From Myroides sp. NP-2 (GTDB lineage: Bacteria; Bacteroidota; Bacteroidia; Flavobacteriales; Flavobacteriaceae), in the NCBI RefSeq assembly GCF_014145665.1, contig NZ_JACHTD010000009.1:1-64000 (forward strand): a DNA stretch of 64,000 bases, written 5' to 3'. Position 1 is the first letter of the stretch. Each line of letters opens with the position of its first letter. The notes below the pieces were generated by a model. The model did not search any database. It was given only the letters and a program-made list of their open reading frames with translations, and was not told where the DNA came from. Made by a program: the position numbers and the translations under genes. Shown one piece after another: positions 37,571 to 46,128 of the stretch.

Positions 37571-37933
37571 TTAGCAACTGCTCATCCAAATTAATTGGAA
37601 TAGTCCTGCCAATCCAGCGCCCACTATTAAAGACCAGGAGATCCAATCTTTAAATTCATTGTATTTGTGCTTGTAAAACAAAAGGTGAAGCCCGATGTGT
37701 AAAATACAGAACTGACTAAATCCTATGATAAAATTGTCTGGATTTTCACTTTGATTTAAATACCATAGCGCCCAAACAAAGAGGGGTAAATGTCCAAAAA
37801 GAAAAATAATATATCCTACTTTGTCACCCAGAGAAGCTAGTCCGGGAAATATTCTCCATTCCTTGCAACGGACGGCGTCGATTTCGTGCATGATGATAAG
37901 GGAAAGCGCCAAGTAAAAAAAAATATAATCCAT
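37571..37933 (-). CDS. DUF6713-like small membrane protein
   Basis: About 120 residues from ATG 37931-37933 with four likely membrane helices (YIFFYLALSLIIMHEIDAV, YIIFLFGHLPLFVWALWYL, FSQFCILHIGLHLLF, WSLIVGAGLAGLFQLIW). The segment MHEIDAVRCKEWRIFPGL is a conserved mark of a family I recall as DUF6713. Function unknown; it may be an integral membrane protein with conserved His and Arg at the helix ends. Confidence 0.65.
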   Translation of the reverse strand: MDYIFFYLALSLIIMHEIDAVRCKEWRIFPGLASLGDKVGYIIFLFGHLPLFVWALWYLNQSENPDNFIIGFSQFCILHIGLHLLFYKHKYNEFKDWISWSLIVGAGLAGLFQLIWMSSC

Positions 37934-38608
37934 GATTTGGGGCAAATAGTATAATGTAAAAATTGCCTACAAAGATAGGTGGATTTGAAGTAGTTTCAGT
38001 TATGCAAACTAATAATGTACAGTATGCTCCTCAAGTAGTTCTATAATTTTCATATCGTAAATCGTCTAGGTCCATCATAAAAAATAAGATCTACTTGCGC
38101 AGGCGTTTTCTTGAATATAAAGAAGCCTTTCTTTATTCTCGTTCACCATATAAAAAGAAAAAAGCGGAGCAACCTAAATTATGATCTACCTACAGCTAAA
38201 AAGAAAGAGGATGCCCACTAGGGACACCCTCCAATCTTCTATACGGCTACCTCATGCATTCTATTAAATGTATAGCTAATAGAGCAAGCTAATGAACGAA
38301 AACTAATGTCACTAGCACAATTACCTCACTTGTAGTATGTAGCCCTATACAACCTTTATTTCTTCTATTCTCGTCAACCCATTCCATTTAGGGGTACCCA
38401 AAGGTTTTATCGGAAGCGATTGTTATTGGCCTTTAAAATATAGAACGACAACGCATCAACAACATTTTTATTTGTAGATGAGATTTTGAATTGCACAGTA
38501 AAGTTATATAATTAACTATATGATTTAACCTTATTTATAAAATTTTATTTATATATACAGAATATATGTAATTACTGTTAAAAAATAGAAACAAATATAT
38601 ATTCTTTA
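37934..38608. other. Intergenic stretch with no supported gene
   Basis: About 670 bp. An imperfect hairpin with a T-rich tail on the minus strand lies at about 38209-38232 (GGGTGTCCC paired with GGGCATCC), a possible late terminator for the FAD monooxygenase gene. Only short frames with several stops are visible; one minus-strand series around 37990-38160 could be a decayed small gene but is not convincing. Confidence 0.4.
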
Positions 38609-40036
38609 TTAAGAAATATAGTTTACGAGTGTTCCTCTAGGTTGATTGCATTCTTTTAAAACAAGGGTAGAGTGGAGCAGCTGAGCAGCTTGAGCTGAGC
38701 CTTTAACTTTTGCAGCACTTCTCTCAAGCATCAGGGATTCAAATTCATGCAGTACACTAGTTTTTAGTCCTTTTTCTCTCCATGGGGTATGGGTACATCC
38801 TTTGACGATCAATCGCGCTAAGAGTAAGGCATCTAACAAGGCTTGGTTGGCTCCTTGTCCTTTAAAAGGGCTCATGGGATGGGCTGCATCACCAAGTAGT
38901 GTCACAGCATTCATTTCTTTCCAATTGGCAGGATCAACAACTTCCCGATCATACACAGGATAGCCCGAAATTAGGGTAGGTGCAGTAACTTTTACAATTG
39001 AAGGAATAGGATTGTGCCAGGGCGTTCTGCGACAAGCTTCTTCATACAATGCCTGTTTGCCTTGTGCAGCTAAGGCAATAGCTTCATTTTCGTCCATAGG
39101 GAAGCTCAGTTGCCACATAATGGAATCTGCCGTATACGGCATAATATAGATGCGTTCTTCTCCATTGGCTGTTTGAAAGACAGTGGCTGAATCGAGTAAT
39201 TCGCTTGTTGTTTCTTCTTGTATGGCAGCCAAGGGACAGATTCCCAAAATAACCATACACCCCAAATAGTGCAAAGGAGCTACTTCTTCGCCCAGGCTTA
39301 GTTTTCGAACGGTACTTCGAATCCCATCTGCTCCAACCAAAAGATTGGTTCGCTCTTTTTTGATGTGGCCATTCACTAGAAAAGTCAGTTCAATCTCCTC
39401 CGTATTCAGAGGCGTATAGTCGAGCAACTGATGGCCCCATTCTACAGCTTGCTGTTGGCCCAATTGTAGGAACAATGCTGAGCGTAGCGATTGACGCGGG
39501 ATGTGAAAATTACTTCTCTTTTTTGGGGTGGTTTGATTTTCCTGCTGCCATTTTCGAAGGCCCCATTCGCCAAGCACTTTACCATCGGTTTGGTGAACTA
39601 CGTGCTTGGTAGAAATAACTTGATCATCTAAAGATAAAAGTCCAAAGTCTTTCATTACTTTACCCGCTTGTTGTAAGGTCAGTCCATAGCCTTGAGCACG
39701 AGCATTCAGGTGTTGATCTCGTTCATAGAGGGTAAAGGGGATTCCGCGGTGTAAACAAGCAACGGCTAAGGCGATACCACCAATGCCACCGCCGATAATA
39801 GCTAAATGAGGGTATTGTTCATCTGGAATAGGAGGGGAAGTAGCAGGCACAATACCAGCCCCACCACACTTCGAACAAGGGGAGTAATGAGCTACAGCTC
39901 TCTCCTCGGCTGCTACAGACAATTCCTTGCTGTACTTTGCTTTTTTTCGCCTTCCTTTGTTTTTCTTTCCGAGCCCATGGCAGGCTTTACACGCCGTCCA
40001 ATGTAGCTGTTCTTTGTCTCCTTTTTCTTTCTTCAT
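38609..40036 (-). CDS. FAD-dependent monooxygenase with N-terminal DnaJ-type zinc finger
   Basis: About 475 residues from ATG 40034-40036. Residues 16-23 and 54-61 carry CKACHGLG and CSKCGGAG, two CxxCxGxG motifs as in the DnaJ cysteine-rich domain, separated by a basic linker. A flavoprotein monooxygenase follows, with the Rossmann motif AIIGGGIGGIALAVA, the GADGIRSTVR (DG-type) motif, and GDAAHPMSPFKGQGANQAL for FAD ribityl binding. Relatives include TetX-like and salicylate-hydroxylase-like enzymes. The fusion is unusual; the finger could bind a partner or one zinc ion. Substrate unknown. Confidence 0.8.
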   Translation of the reverse strand: MKKEKGDKEQLHWTACKACHGLGKKNKGRRKKAKYSKELSVAAEERAVAHYSPCSKCGGAGIVPATSPPIPDEQYPHLAIIGGGIGGIALAVACLHRGIPFTLYERDQHLNARAQGYGLTLQQAGKVMKDFGLLSLDDQVISTKHVVHQTDGKVLGEWGLRKWQQENQTTPKKRSNFHIPRQSLRSALFLQLGQQQAVEWGHQLLDYTPLNTEEIELTFLVNGHIKKERTNLLVGADGIRSTVRKLSLGEEVAPLHYLGCMVILGICPLAAIQEETTSELLDSATVFQTANGEERIYIMPYTADSIMWQLSFPMDENEAIALAAQGKQALYEEACRRTPWHNPIPSIVKVTAPTLISGYPVYDREVVDPANWKEMNAVTLLGDAAHPMSPFKGQGANQALLDALLLARLIVKGCTHTPWREKGLKTSVLHEFESLMLERSAAKVKGSAQAAQLLHSTLVLKECNQPRGTLVNYIS

Positions 40037-40429
40037 TTTATTGATAGGTCTCAATCACCCAAACGAAGAAAACACAAGGCTGAACGATTGGGGAGCTATT
40101 TAGCCAACAAAGTTACAATAATCGACAGCTAATTTGTCCAAGGACGAGGTATTTTAAGTATAATTTAAAAAATAAAAAGGTGTACTTCTGTCGCCTAGGT
40201 GGCATGATATAAAGGCCTTGACATAAGCAAAAAGTAGAGTGAATAGCACCTCTGTTTGTAGATGTACTTTAGTATGCTAGCATTTTACAGCTACAATTAA
40301 AAAGGTTGGTATATGGTGTAAATTTTAGTTTTATCTTTTTGTTTTTGTGTAATAATTATAAATATACCATTCTTTATGTGTTTATAATGGTAATTGTATA
40401 TTTTTATTTTCAATAAAAATTTAATTAAG
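40037..40429. other. Divergent intergenic region, no gene seen
   Basis: About 390 bp, strongly AT-rich towards 40429. It must hold promoters for the monooxygenase and for the lipocalin-like lipoprotein. I see no repeats or clear motifs. Confidence 0.4.
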
Positions 40430-40933
40430 ATGATAAAAAAGATTTATTTAGTAGTAGCCATGGGGATTATGGCAGTAGGCACTCTAGCGTGTTCAGGTGA
40501 CGACAACAATTCAAGACCTATCAATCCAAACTACCAAGAGACAATTCAAGGGACTTGGCAGAAGTCAAAGATCTTCTATTTAGACAAAAACAGGAAGGTA
40601 ATTGGCCAAGTAGCAGCCCCAGATCATGAGGGTTGTGGTGTTGATAAACGAGTATATGCCAAAGGTTCTGTTACGAATATTTTTAGTTATAAAAACCATG
40701 CGGCTACTTGTGTGACGGAGCGTTTACAAGAAGAATTCGATATTGTTGGAAATAAGATTAACTATACCTATGCGGATGGTGATATGTTAGTGGTTTTTCA
40801 AGAAGAAATTATTTCTATGCAAGCAAAAAAAATGGTAGTATTAGATTTGAATATACAAACAGAAGCTGCCGTAGAAAAACAAGGCTGGCCAAAGGGAACA
40901 ACCTTTATTCAATTTGAATTAACAAAAAAATAA
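40430..40933 (+). CDS. Lipocalin-like lipoprotein
   Basis: A 167-residue lipoprotein from ATG 40430. The signal peptide ends in lipobox GTLAC near residue 21, followed by SGDDNN, an acidic stretch often seen as the export signal to the surface in Bacteroidota lipoproteins. The mature part begins IQGTWQKSKIFYLD, the first strand of the small lipocalin-like domain of Bacteroidota, with two Cys (GCGV and ATCV) that may form a disulfide. Function unknown. A terminator follows. Confidence 0.75.
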   Translation: MIKKIYLVVAMGIMAVGTLACSGDDNNSRPINPNYQETIQGTWQKSKIFYLDKNRKVIGQVAAPDHEGCGVDKRVYAKGSVTNIFSYKNHAATCVTERLQEEFDIVGNKINYTYADGDMLVVFQEEIISMQAKKMVVLDLNIQTEAAVEKQGWPKGTTFIQFELTKK

Positions 40934-40955
40934 GCGGGTTGTACCCTCTATTTAA

Positions 40956-40993
40956 AAGAGGGTGTCCCAAAAGGTCACCCTCTTGTTTTTTTA
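40956..40993 (+). terminator. Intrinsic terminator after the lipocalin-like gene
   Basis: Stem 40956-40964 with 40976-40984, followed by GTTTTTTTA. Confidence 0.85.
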
Positions 40994-41264
40994 TAAAACA
41001 GTAATTTTTTCTTTGATTAAAAATTCTTGAAAGTAAAACGAATGTTAGACTCCGATCGCGGGGAATACTATTTTTTTACAATCGTTTTGTTCTATACACC
41101 TTCTACACGAATACGCTACAAAACTACATCTGTCGAAATTAACCTAAACTATCCCCTTCCGTGTTTTTCCATTAGATGGAAAAAAAAAGCACAAAAGGGT
41201 TTGTTTTTCCTTCAATAAACAACACAAACAGCTGTTATTCAGTTGTTTATTTGGTTTTGTTTTA

Positions 41265-41356
41265 GTTTTGTTCGGGTCTTCTTCGATAAACCTTCGTATT
41301 TACGGGGGTTTAACCCCGATTTACCGAAGCTGACTCGAAGCAGACTCGAACAAAAC
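41265..41356. repeat. Large imperfect inverted repeat (palindromic element)
   Basis: Two 43-nt arms (41265-41307 and 41314-41356) pair around a short A/T-rich centre. The ends match best: GTTTTGTTCG with CGAACAAAAC, and CGGGG with CCCCG at the centre. TTCG and CTTCG motifs recur along the arms. It looks like a palindromic interspersed repeat or small non-autonomous element. GC content is well above the surroundings. Confidence 0.7.
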
Positions 41357-41427
41357 CCAACCCTTTACCGATGTACAGCAAGAAACTAAATACATCTTTT
41401 TCGTCTAAATTCATCTAAAAACATAAA

Positions 41428-41512
41428 ACTGTCCGATCGGGATAAAAAAAATCCCGTCTATAAAAGTCGGGATCTTGTTTTTTGGGCTTTTTAGACAGCT
41501 TCTTTTTTTTAT
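41428..41512 (+). ncRNA. Competing hairpins, possible attenuator or small RNA
   Basis: ATCCCG at 41451-41456 can pair either with CGGGAT at 41438-41443 (A7 loop) or with CGGGAT at 41468-41473, and the second fold is followed by CTTGTTTTTT. An outer stem (41429-41433 with 41494-41498) leads to a second T run. The two folds exclude each other, as in attenuators. The next gene is about 300 nt downstream. No ligand-binding motif is recognised. Confidence 0.35.
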
Positions 41513-41817
41513 GTGCTCTGCTGAGACTTTGTTTTGAATTAAGGCAGACAAAACAATAGGCAGTAGCAAAGTAAAGTATGAATAGTTAAAGATATTAAGG
41601 AGAAGCTTTGGGTGTTAAAATAGGATCTGCTTCTGAGGAATAATAGCGGTATATCACATTGATTTTATACGTGAAGGTAGGGCAGTAGATCCTCCTTTTA
41701 ACTCAACATAAAAACAGTGATTAGTCCAATACATCCATTAGTTTAGTCTTGGATGGGAGAGGATGCTGTTGTTGCTTTGTATTTGTAAAAGAAAGAGCGA
41801 ATAAACAACGTAATATT

Positions 41818-42528
41818 ATGATTTCAACCCTACCAAAATGGGTAAGTAGTCTCTTTGGAAATGCACTACGTCCCAATATGAAAATTGTAGAAATAATTTA
41901 TTTAAGTACAGCAATTAAGCAAATCCGATTTAAAGGAGACATCTCCAAATGGAATTTTCAAGCAGGCTATGCGAATGTTATTCGAATCAACGATACTGAT
42001 TTTAGGAATTATTCCGTTGCGGCATACAATTTAGAGGAGTCTACCTTTGACATGATTTTTACGCTTCACGGCAACGGTGTAGGCAGTGATCTTATTGCTT
42101 CTTTGCAAGTTGGAGATGAACTATTTATCTCATTACCTCGTGGCAAAAAACTCTATGAATCTTTTGTTGAACAACAGCTGTTTTTTGGCGATGAAACCTC
42201 TTTGGGATTGGCGTGTTTCTTACTTCCTCTTTTTAAAGAAAACAAGCAGCGCTTTCATTTTTATTTTGAATTAAACGCTTCTAATGAAGAAGTACCACAG
42301 CGCTTGGGATTAGAAAACTTTACGATTGTGCCAAAAAACAATGCATATAAAGAACCTACATGGATGGTGAACCTGTCATTATTTGAAGATCCGAATTGGG
42401 TAAACGCCAATTTTATTCTTACTGGTAATGTTAATAGCGTACAACAAATAAGAAAAACCCTAAAAGCGAAGAAGGGTGGGAAAATCTGTTTTCAAGGTTA
42501 TTGGTTAGAAGGAAAGAAGGGGTTATAA
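41818..42528 (+). CDS. Siderophore-interacting/FAD-binding reductase family protein (copy 2)
   Basis: A 236-residue protein from ATG 41818. The flavin-binding barrel has RNYSVAAYNLEESTFDMIF and the nucleotide-binding half begins FFGDETSLGLACFLLP, identical in its first ten residues to copy 1 at 24952-25674. The C-terminus GYWLEGKKGL also matches GYWVEGIEGL of copy 1. So these two are paralogues within this genome. Role in iron reduction is a family inference. Confidence 0.77.
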   Translation: MISTLPKWVSSLFGNALRPNMKIVEIIYLSTAIKQIRFKGDISKWNFQAGYANVIRINDTDFRNYSVAAYNLEESTFDMIFTLHGNGVGSDLIASLQVGDELFISLPRGKKLYESFVEQQLFFGDETSLGLACFLLPLFKENKQRFHFYFELNASNEEVPQRLGLENFTIVPKNNAYKEPTWMVNLSLFEDPNWVNANFILTGNVNSVQQIRKTLKAKKGGKICFQGYWLEGKKGL

Positions 42529-42704
42529 GCTTTGTTTTCATGTAATGGGTGTATCGCTAAGCGTATTAAGGTTAAGCTATTTAAATCAATATAGAATAAC
42601 CTTAATACTTTATGACTATATTTATTGGTGTAATTCGGCTTGCTACAAATTTGAAAGAATTAATTATAAAAATCAAGAATATAAATAATAGATATCAAGC
42701 ATGT

Positions 42705-43871
42705 TTAGAACAAATTTGGATTCATTTTAACTGCCTTAAGAATACCTTTATATCTAAAATGTCGTGTTTCTTGATTTCTTAAGAAACAAATACTTTCAAT
42801 TATATTACTTTTTGTTTTAACTCCGTTCTCGTTTGTTTGTTCTATATCAAATTGATCTATAATCATGATGATTCTTTTAGATAAAATGTCATATTTATCT
42901 TTATATGTAATGTAGTAATATTGATCTTTTTCTAATAAGATAGTTTTGTATTGTTTGTCTTCTATACAAGGATATTCTTTATCAATAAATAAAGATAAAT
43001 CACCATTTTCTGTTGTAATAAGAGGAATAGGACTACTATTAAATATTTGATTGTTATCTAATTTTTCTATTTTTCCAGTAATAAGATTTTCCCCATATAT
43101 TTCAAATTGATAATGGTTGAATACTATGTTTTTAATTGATGCAATTACAATTTTCTTAGTTTCTTCTTGATCTTGAGAATAGTAAAAATAATAATCAGTA
43201 TTTTTATAATTCTCAATTTTTGCTAATTGTTCACTATTAGGGAGATCAATTAGTTGTAGAATATCTATGGGAAGAATTTTTTCAGAAAATGTACTTTTGA
43301 CTGGATTATGCCATTTACATTTTATTTGTTGAATACTTTTTACTCTCTTACCTGTCTTTTTATCATAGTTCTTATCCGTAGATGAATTAACAAATTCAAT
43401 TATTTCTAATAAAGGAGGTAAGAAATCTAAATGAGCAGTAATCTTATTGTTATTAGAAGTAAATGAGCCTTCATAATTAGATTTTAATTTTACTAATTCT
43501 ATATCGACTGAGTTTAAAATACATTGCATATTTATTAAAGTATTTTTACTTCCCGTTTTTAAGTAATTAGAAATACTATTACCTTTATTGTTTGTATTAC
43601 TTCTGATTAGTTTTAGTTCATTTTCTTTAAACCATTTTGTATCGAAGTCGCCTGTTTTGGTATCATAATACATACAATGGTATTGAATAGCTTTTTTTCC
43701 TGTTGTTTCATTAAAGTATTCAGGAATATTAACTTCAAAAATGTTTAATATTGGAGGCGTATATTCCGCTCTAGCTTTTATAAGGATATTGTACGTGTTT
43801 TCAAAATATGGATGGTTTTTAGTAGTTACTAAATCTCCTAATGAGAAGAGTGTTTCTTTTTGTTCAATCAT
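42705..43871 (-). CDS. Unknown protein with repeated SH3-like modules, next to a reverse transcriptase
   Basis: A 388-residue soluble protein not recognised as any family. Three segments look alike: residues about 8-90 (FSLGDLVTTKNHPYF, PPILNIFEV, then QYHCMYYDTKTGDF), 145-210 (PPLLEIIEFV, GKRVKSIQQIKCKWHNP) and 320-385 (IIMIIDQFDIEQ, ESICFLRNQETRHF). Each has a hydrophobic strand, a charged loop, and an I/H-x-C-x-[WYF] strand, suggesting a repeated small beta-barrel. The gene is very AT-rich like the divergent reverse transcriptase gene 420 bp away, and the two may have been acquired together. TATCTTTG on the minus strand at 43901-43908 is a candidate promoter element. Confidence 0.55.
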   Translation of the reverse strand: MIEQKETLFSLGDLVTTKNHPYFENTYNILIKARAEYTPPILNIFEVNIPEYFNETTGKKAIQYHCMYYDTKTGDFDTKWFKENELKLIRSNTNNKGNSISNYLKTGSKNTLINMQCILNSVDIELVKLKSNYEGSFTSNNNKITAHLDFLPPLLEIIEFVNSSTDKNYDKKTGKRVKSIQQIKCKWHNPVKSTFSEKILPIDILQLIDLPNSEQLAKIENYKNTDYYFYYSQDQEETKKIVIASIKNIVFNHYQFEIYGENLITGKIEKLDNNQIFNSSPIPLITTENGDLSLFIDKEYPCIEDKQYKTILLEKDQYYYITYKDKYDILSKRIIMIIDQFDIEQTNENGVKTKSNIIESICFLRNQETRHFRYKGILKAVKMNPNLF

Positions 43872-44291
43872 TATAGTTAGGTGTTATTATATTTTATAAC
43901 CAAAGATACCTATATTTGCGAAGCTTGTTCTGAAAAATGATTGGATTTTTACAACTAGATAGGACGAAAGAAAATTATTTTTACTAACTTTTCAAGTATT
44001 AGTTAGGTGTGTCGTTAATAACGATGACTAGCACTTCTATAATCAAAGATACTAATTCTTCTGATATGTATAGGTAGCTACTTAGAATAAATGTAAGTAT
44101 TGATATAGCGATATCTTTCATAGTTGACTTTAATAGTGATTGATTGATGTTTCTCTTCATATATGTATTTATTACGTTACGGACCTTTACAATGACTCAG
44201 TTATTGGGTACTCGTCTGGCAGAATTGTGTATGTAAAAAAATATTCCAATATTGCTTTGAATCATTGTAGTAAGAACAAGCATTTTTTATT
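43872..44291. other. 420-bp divergent leader between the module protein and the reverse transcriptase
   Basis: No open frame of note. On the plus strand a TATATTTG box (43911-43918) could start a long leader RNA. A hairpin with 7 paired bases (44190-44196 with 44200-44206, one G-U) is extended by ACC/GGT (44183-44185 with 44207-44209) across a 4-nt bulge, and a second small stem GATAT/ATATC lies at 44102-44115. Several defence reverse transcriptases need a non-coding RNA encoded beside them, so this leader is a candidate. Confidence 0.4.
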
Positions 44292-45926
44292 ATGAAGAAA
44301 CCAGATTGGATAAAGGCTAAAGGCTATATACATATAACTCCCACATTAGATGTACGTAATGATTGGAAGAAATTATATTATAAAATTACAAATAAAGAAT
44401 ATATAGCGTCATATGCTTTTTTTCCTCTTATTTATGCTGAGATAAAAGAGAGAAAATATAAAAAAATAAATAAAGAGGAACACACTAACAACACTTTATC
44501 AGGACGTACTCATCTATTAAGAAAAAAAGATAATACGTTAAAAAAAACACGTAAGATTAGACCTTTACACTATGCTAGCCATTTTGATTCATTAGTCTAT
44601 GGATATTATGCAGATGTCTTATCTACTAAATATCAAATTATATTAGATGGCAATAAAGATCTTGATGACTCAGTAATTGCTTATAGAAAAATTAAGATAG
44701 ATGATACTAGTGATATAGGTAAGAGTACTATTCATTTTGCTAAAGAAGCTTTTGACGAGATTAGAAATAGAGCTAAAATAGATAATGGTATAGCAGCTTT
44801 AACTTTTGATATTGAATCTTTCTTCTCAGGCTTAAATCATCAATTTCTTTATAAAAAATGGTGTGAAGTAATGCAAGTTTCAAAATTACCTAAAGACCAT
44901 CTTAATGTTTTCAAAGCATCTACAAATTTTAGATATATACTTCGTGACGATTTACGTATTAGACAAGTAGTTGGGAAACGGAGAGTCGGATTTGATGAAC
45001 GAAAGCTATTTAAGATAAGAAGAGATAAAGGATATAAATGTTTCTTTCGAGATAATAAAGACTTTAGAGAGCATATTAAACAAGGTAAATTAAGGATTTA
45101 TAAAAATCCTTTTTTCAAGTTTGATAAAGATTTAGATAAAAAAGTAAATATAGGTATTCCACAAGGACTACCTATAAGTACAGTATTAGCTAATTTATAT
45201 TTACTTGATTTTGATAGAAAGTTAATTGACAAACTTGTAAAGGGAAAAGGGGCTTATTATAGAAGATACTCTGATGATATTTTAATTGTATGTAGTATTG
45301 CTGATATTAATGAAATAAAGGAGTTTGTTATAGAAGAAATTAAAAACTCCTTTTTAGGAATAAGTGAAGCCAAAACTGAGCAGTTTATATTTCAAGATTT
45401 AGAGTTTGATTCAAAGGGAAATAGACGATTGACTTCAATTAAAGTTGATGGAAAGGAATTAAAGGTAAATAAACCTCTGATATATTTAGGTTTTGAGTTT
45501 AGAGGTTATAATACCATTATTAAATCTACAAATTTAGCACGCTACTATAGAAGGTTATTGTCAGTTGTTAAAAGAAGAGCTAGACGAGCAAATAATAATT
45601 ATGGAAAGAATCCTTTTGCAAAGAAGGCTGTTTATCTAAATCAAATTAAAAAACTTTATAATGCTCCATTAAAATTAGAAGATGGGGAACATGCTGATCT
45701 AAAACAAAGAAATCGTACTAGATATAGATTTGAAAAAAATGAATTAGGTCAATATGAATTAGTACTATTTTCAAGTAGCCAAAATAAAAATTCAAATTAT
45801 ATAACGTATTTAAAACGTTGTGATAAAATATTTGAAAAGAATGGAGATAATTCCTTTTTAAGGCAATTAAGAAAGAGAAAAAGTATAGTAAATCACTCTG
45901 TTAAAAAGCATTTAAATAAAAATTAA
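44292..45926 (+). CDS. Reverse transcriptase, probable defence-associated (DRT/UG type)
   Basis: A 544-residue protein with ordered reverse transcriptase motifs: an N-terminal RKIRPLHYASHFDSLVYGYY segment, motif A FDIESFFSGLNH near 170, GIPQGLPISTVLANLYLLDF near 287, the catalytic YRRYSDDILIV near 322-332, and LIYLGFEFRG near 399. The catalytic box is YSDD rather than the YADD of most group II introns. There is no maturase X, HNH or integrase part; the C-terminus is a basic helical region (RRLLSVVKRRARRANNN). This fits the unknown-group or defence-associated reverse transcriptases that block phage by cDNA synthesis. I cannot assign a DRT class. Retron RT is less likely. Confidence 0.8.
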   Translation: MKKPDWIKAKGYIHITPTLDVRNDWKKLYYKITNKEYIASYAFFPLIYAEIKERKYKKINKEEHTNNTLSGRTHLLRKKDNTLKKTRKIRPLHYASHFDSLVYGYYADVLSTKYQIILDGNKDLDDSVIAYRKIKIDDTSDIGKSTIHFAKEAFDEIRNRAKIDNGIAALTFDIESFFSGLNHQFLYKKWCEVMQVSKLPKDHLNVFKASTNFRYILRDDLRIRQVVGKRRVGFDERKLFKIRRDKGYKCFFRDNKDFREHIKQGKLRIYKNPFFKFDKDLDKKVNIGIPQGLPISTVLANLYLLDFDRKLIDKLVKGKGAYYRRYSDDILIVCSIADINEIKEFVIEEIKNSFLGISEAKTEQFIFQDLEFDSKGNRRLTSIKVDGKELKVNKPLIYLGFEFRGYNTIIKSTNLARYYRRLLSVVKRRARRANNNYGKNPFAKKAVYLNQIKKLYNAPLKLEDGEHADLKQRNRTRYRFEKNELGQYELVLFSSSQNKNSNYITYLKRCDKIFEKNGDNSFLRQLRKRKSIVNHSVKKHLNKN

Positions 45927-46128
45927 TTACCTAAAATAATAAGATAAAACATAATTAAATTGTGGTTTCCAAACACAACCACTTAGCCAGATTAGAAGCT
46001 TAGTAGTACAGCTAATGCTTATTTTGAGTTCAATCAAGATAAAATGTACTTCAATAGTTTTGATTCTCGTTCCGCGTTTATAAGGCTAATTTTTATAGCG
46101 ATTTACTTTATATTATATATTTTAAGTA

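Larger units (their letters stand above)
40994..41817. other. Long non-coding stretch rich in secondary structure
   Basis: About 820 bp without a supported gene. It holds a 92-nt imperfect inverted repeat (41265-41356) and a set of competing hairpins ending in T runs (41428-41512). The frames present are short and have no likeness to known proteins. Confidence 0.6.

Noticed and set aside
38209..38400. Short minus-strand frame (about 32 codons) and hairpin
   Set aside because: No ribosome-binding site, no family, and the frame ends early. Only the hairpin is kept as a possible terminator.
41027..41218. Plus-strand frame of 63 codons
   Set aside because: Composition is like random AT-rich DNA and it lies next to structured repeats; no start signal.
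44292..45926. Group II intron as the source of the reverse transcriptase
   Set aside because: No domain V-like hairpin follows the gene, no maturase or HNH region is present, and the catalytic box is YSDD.
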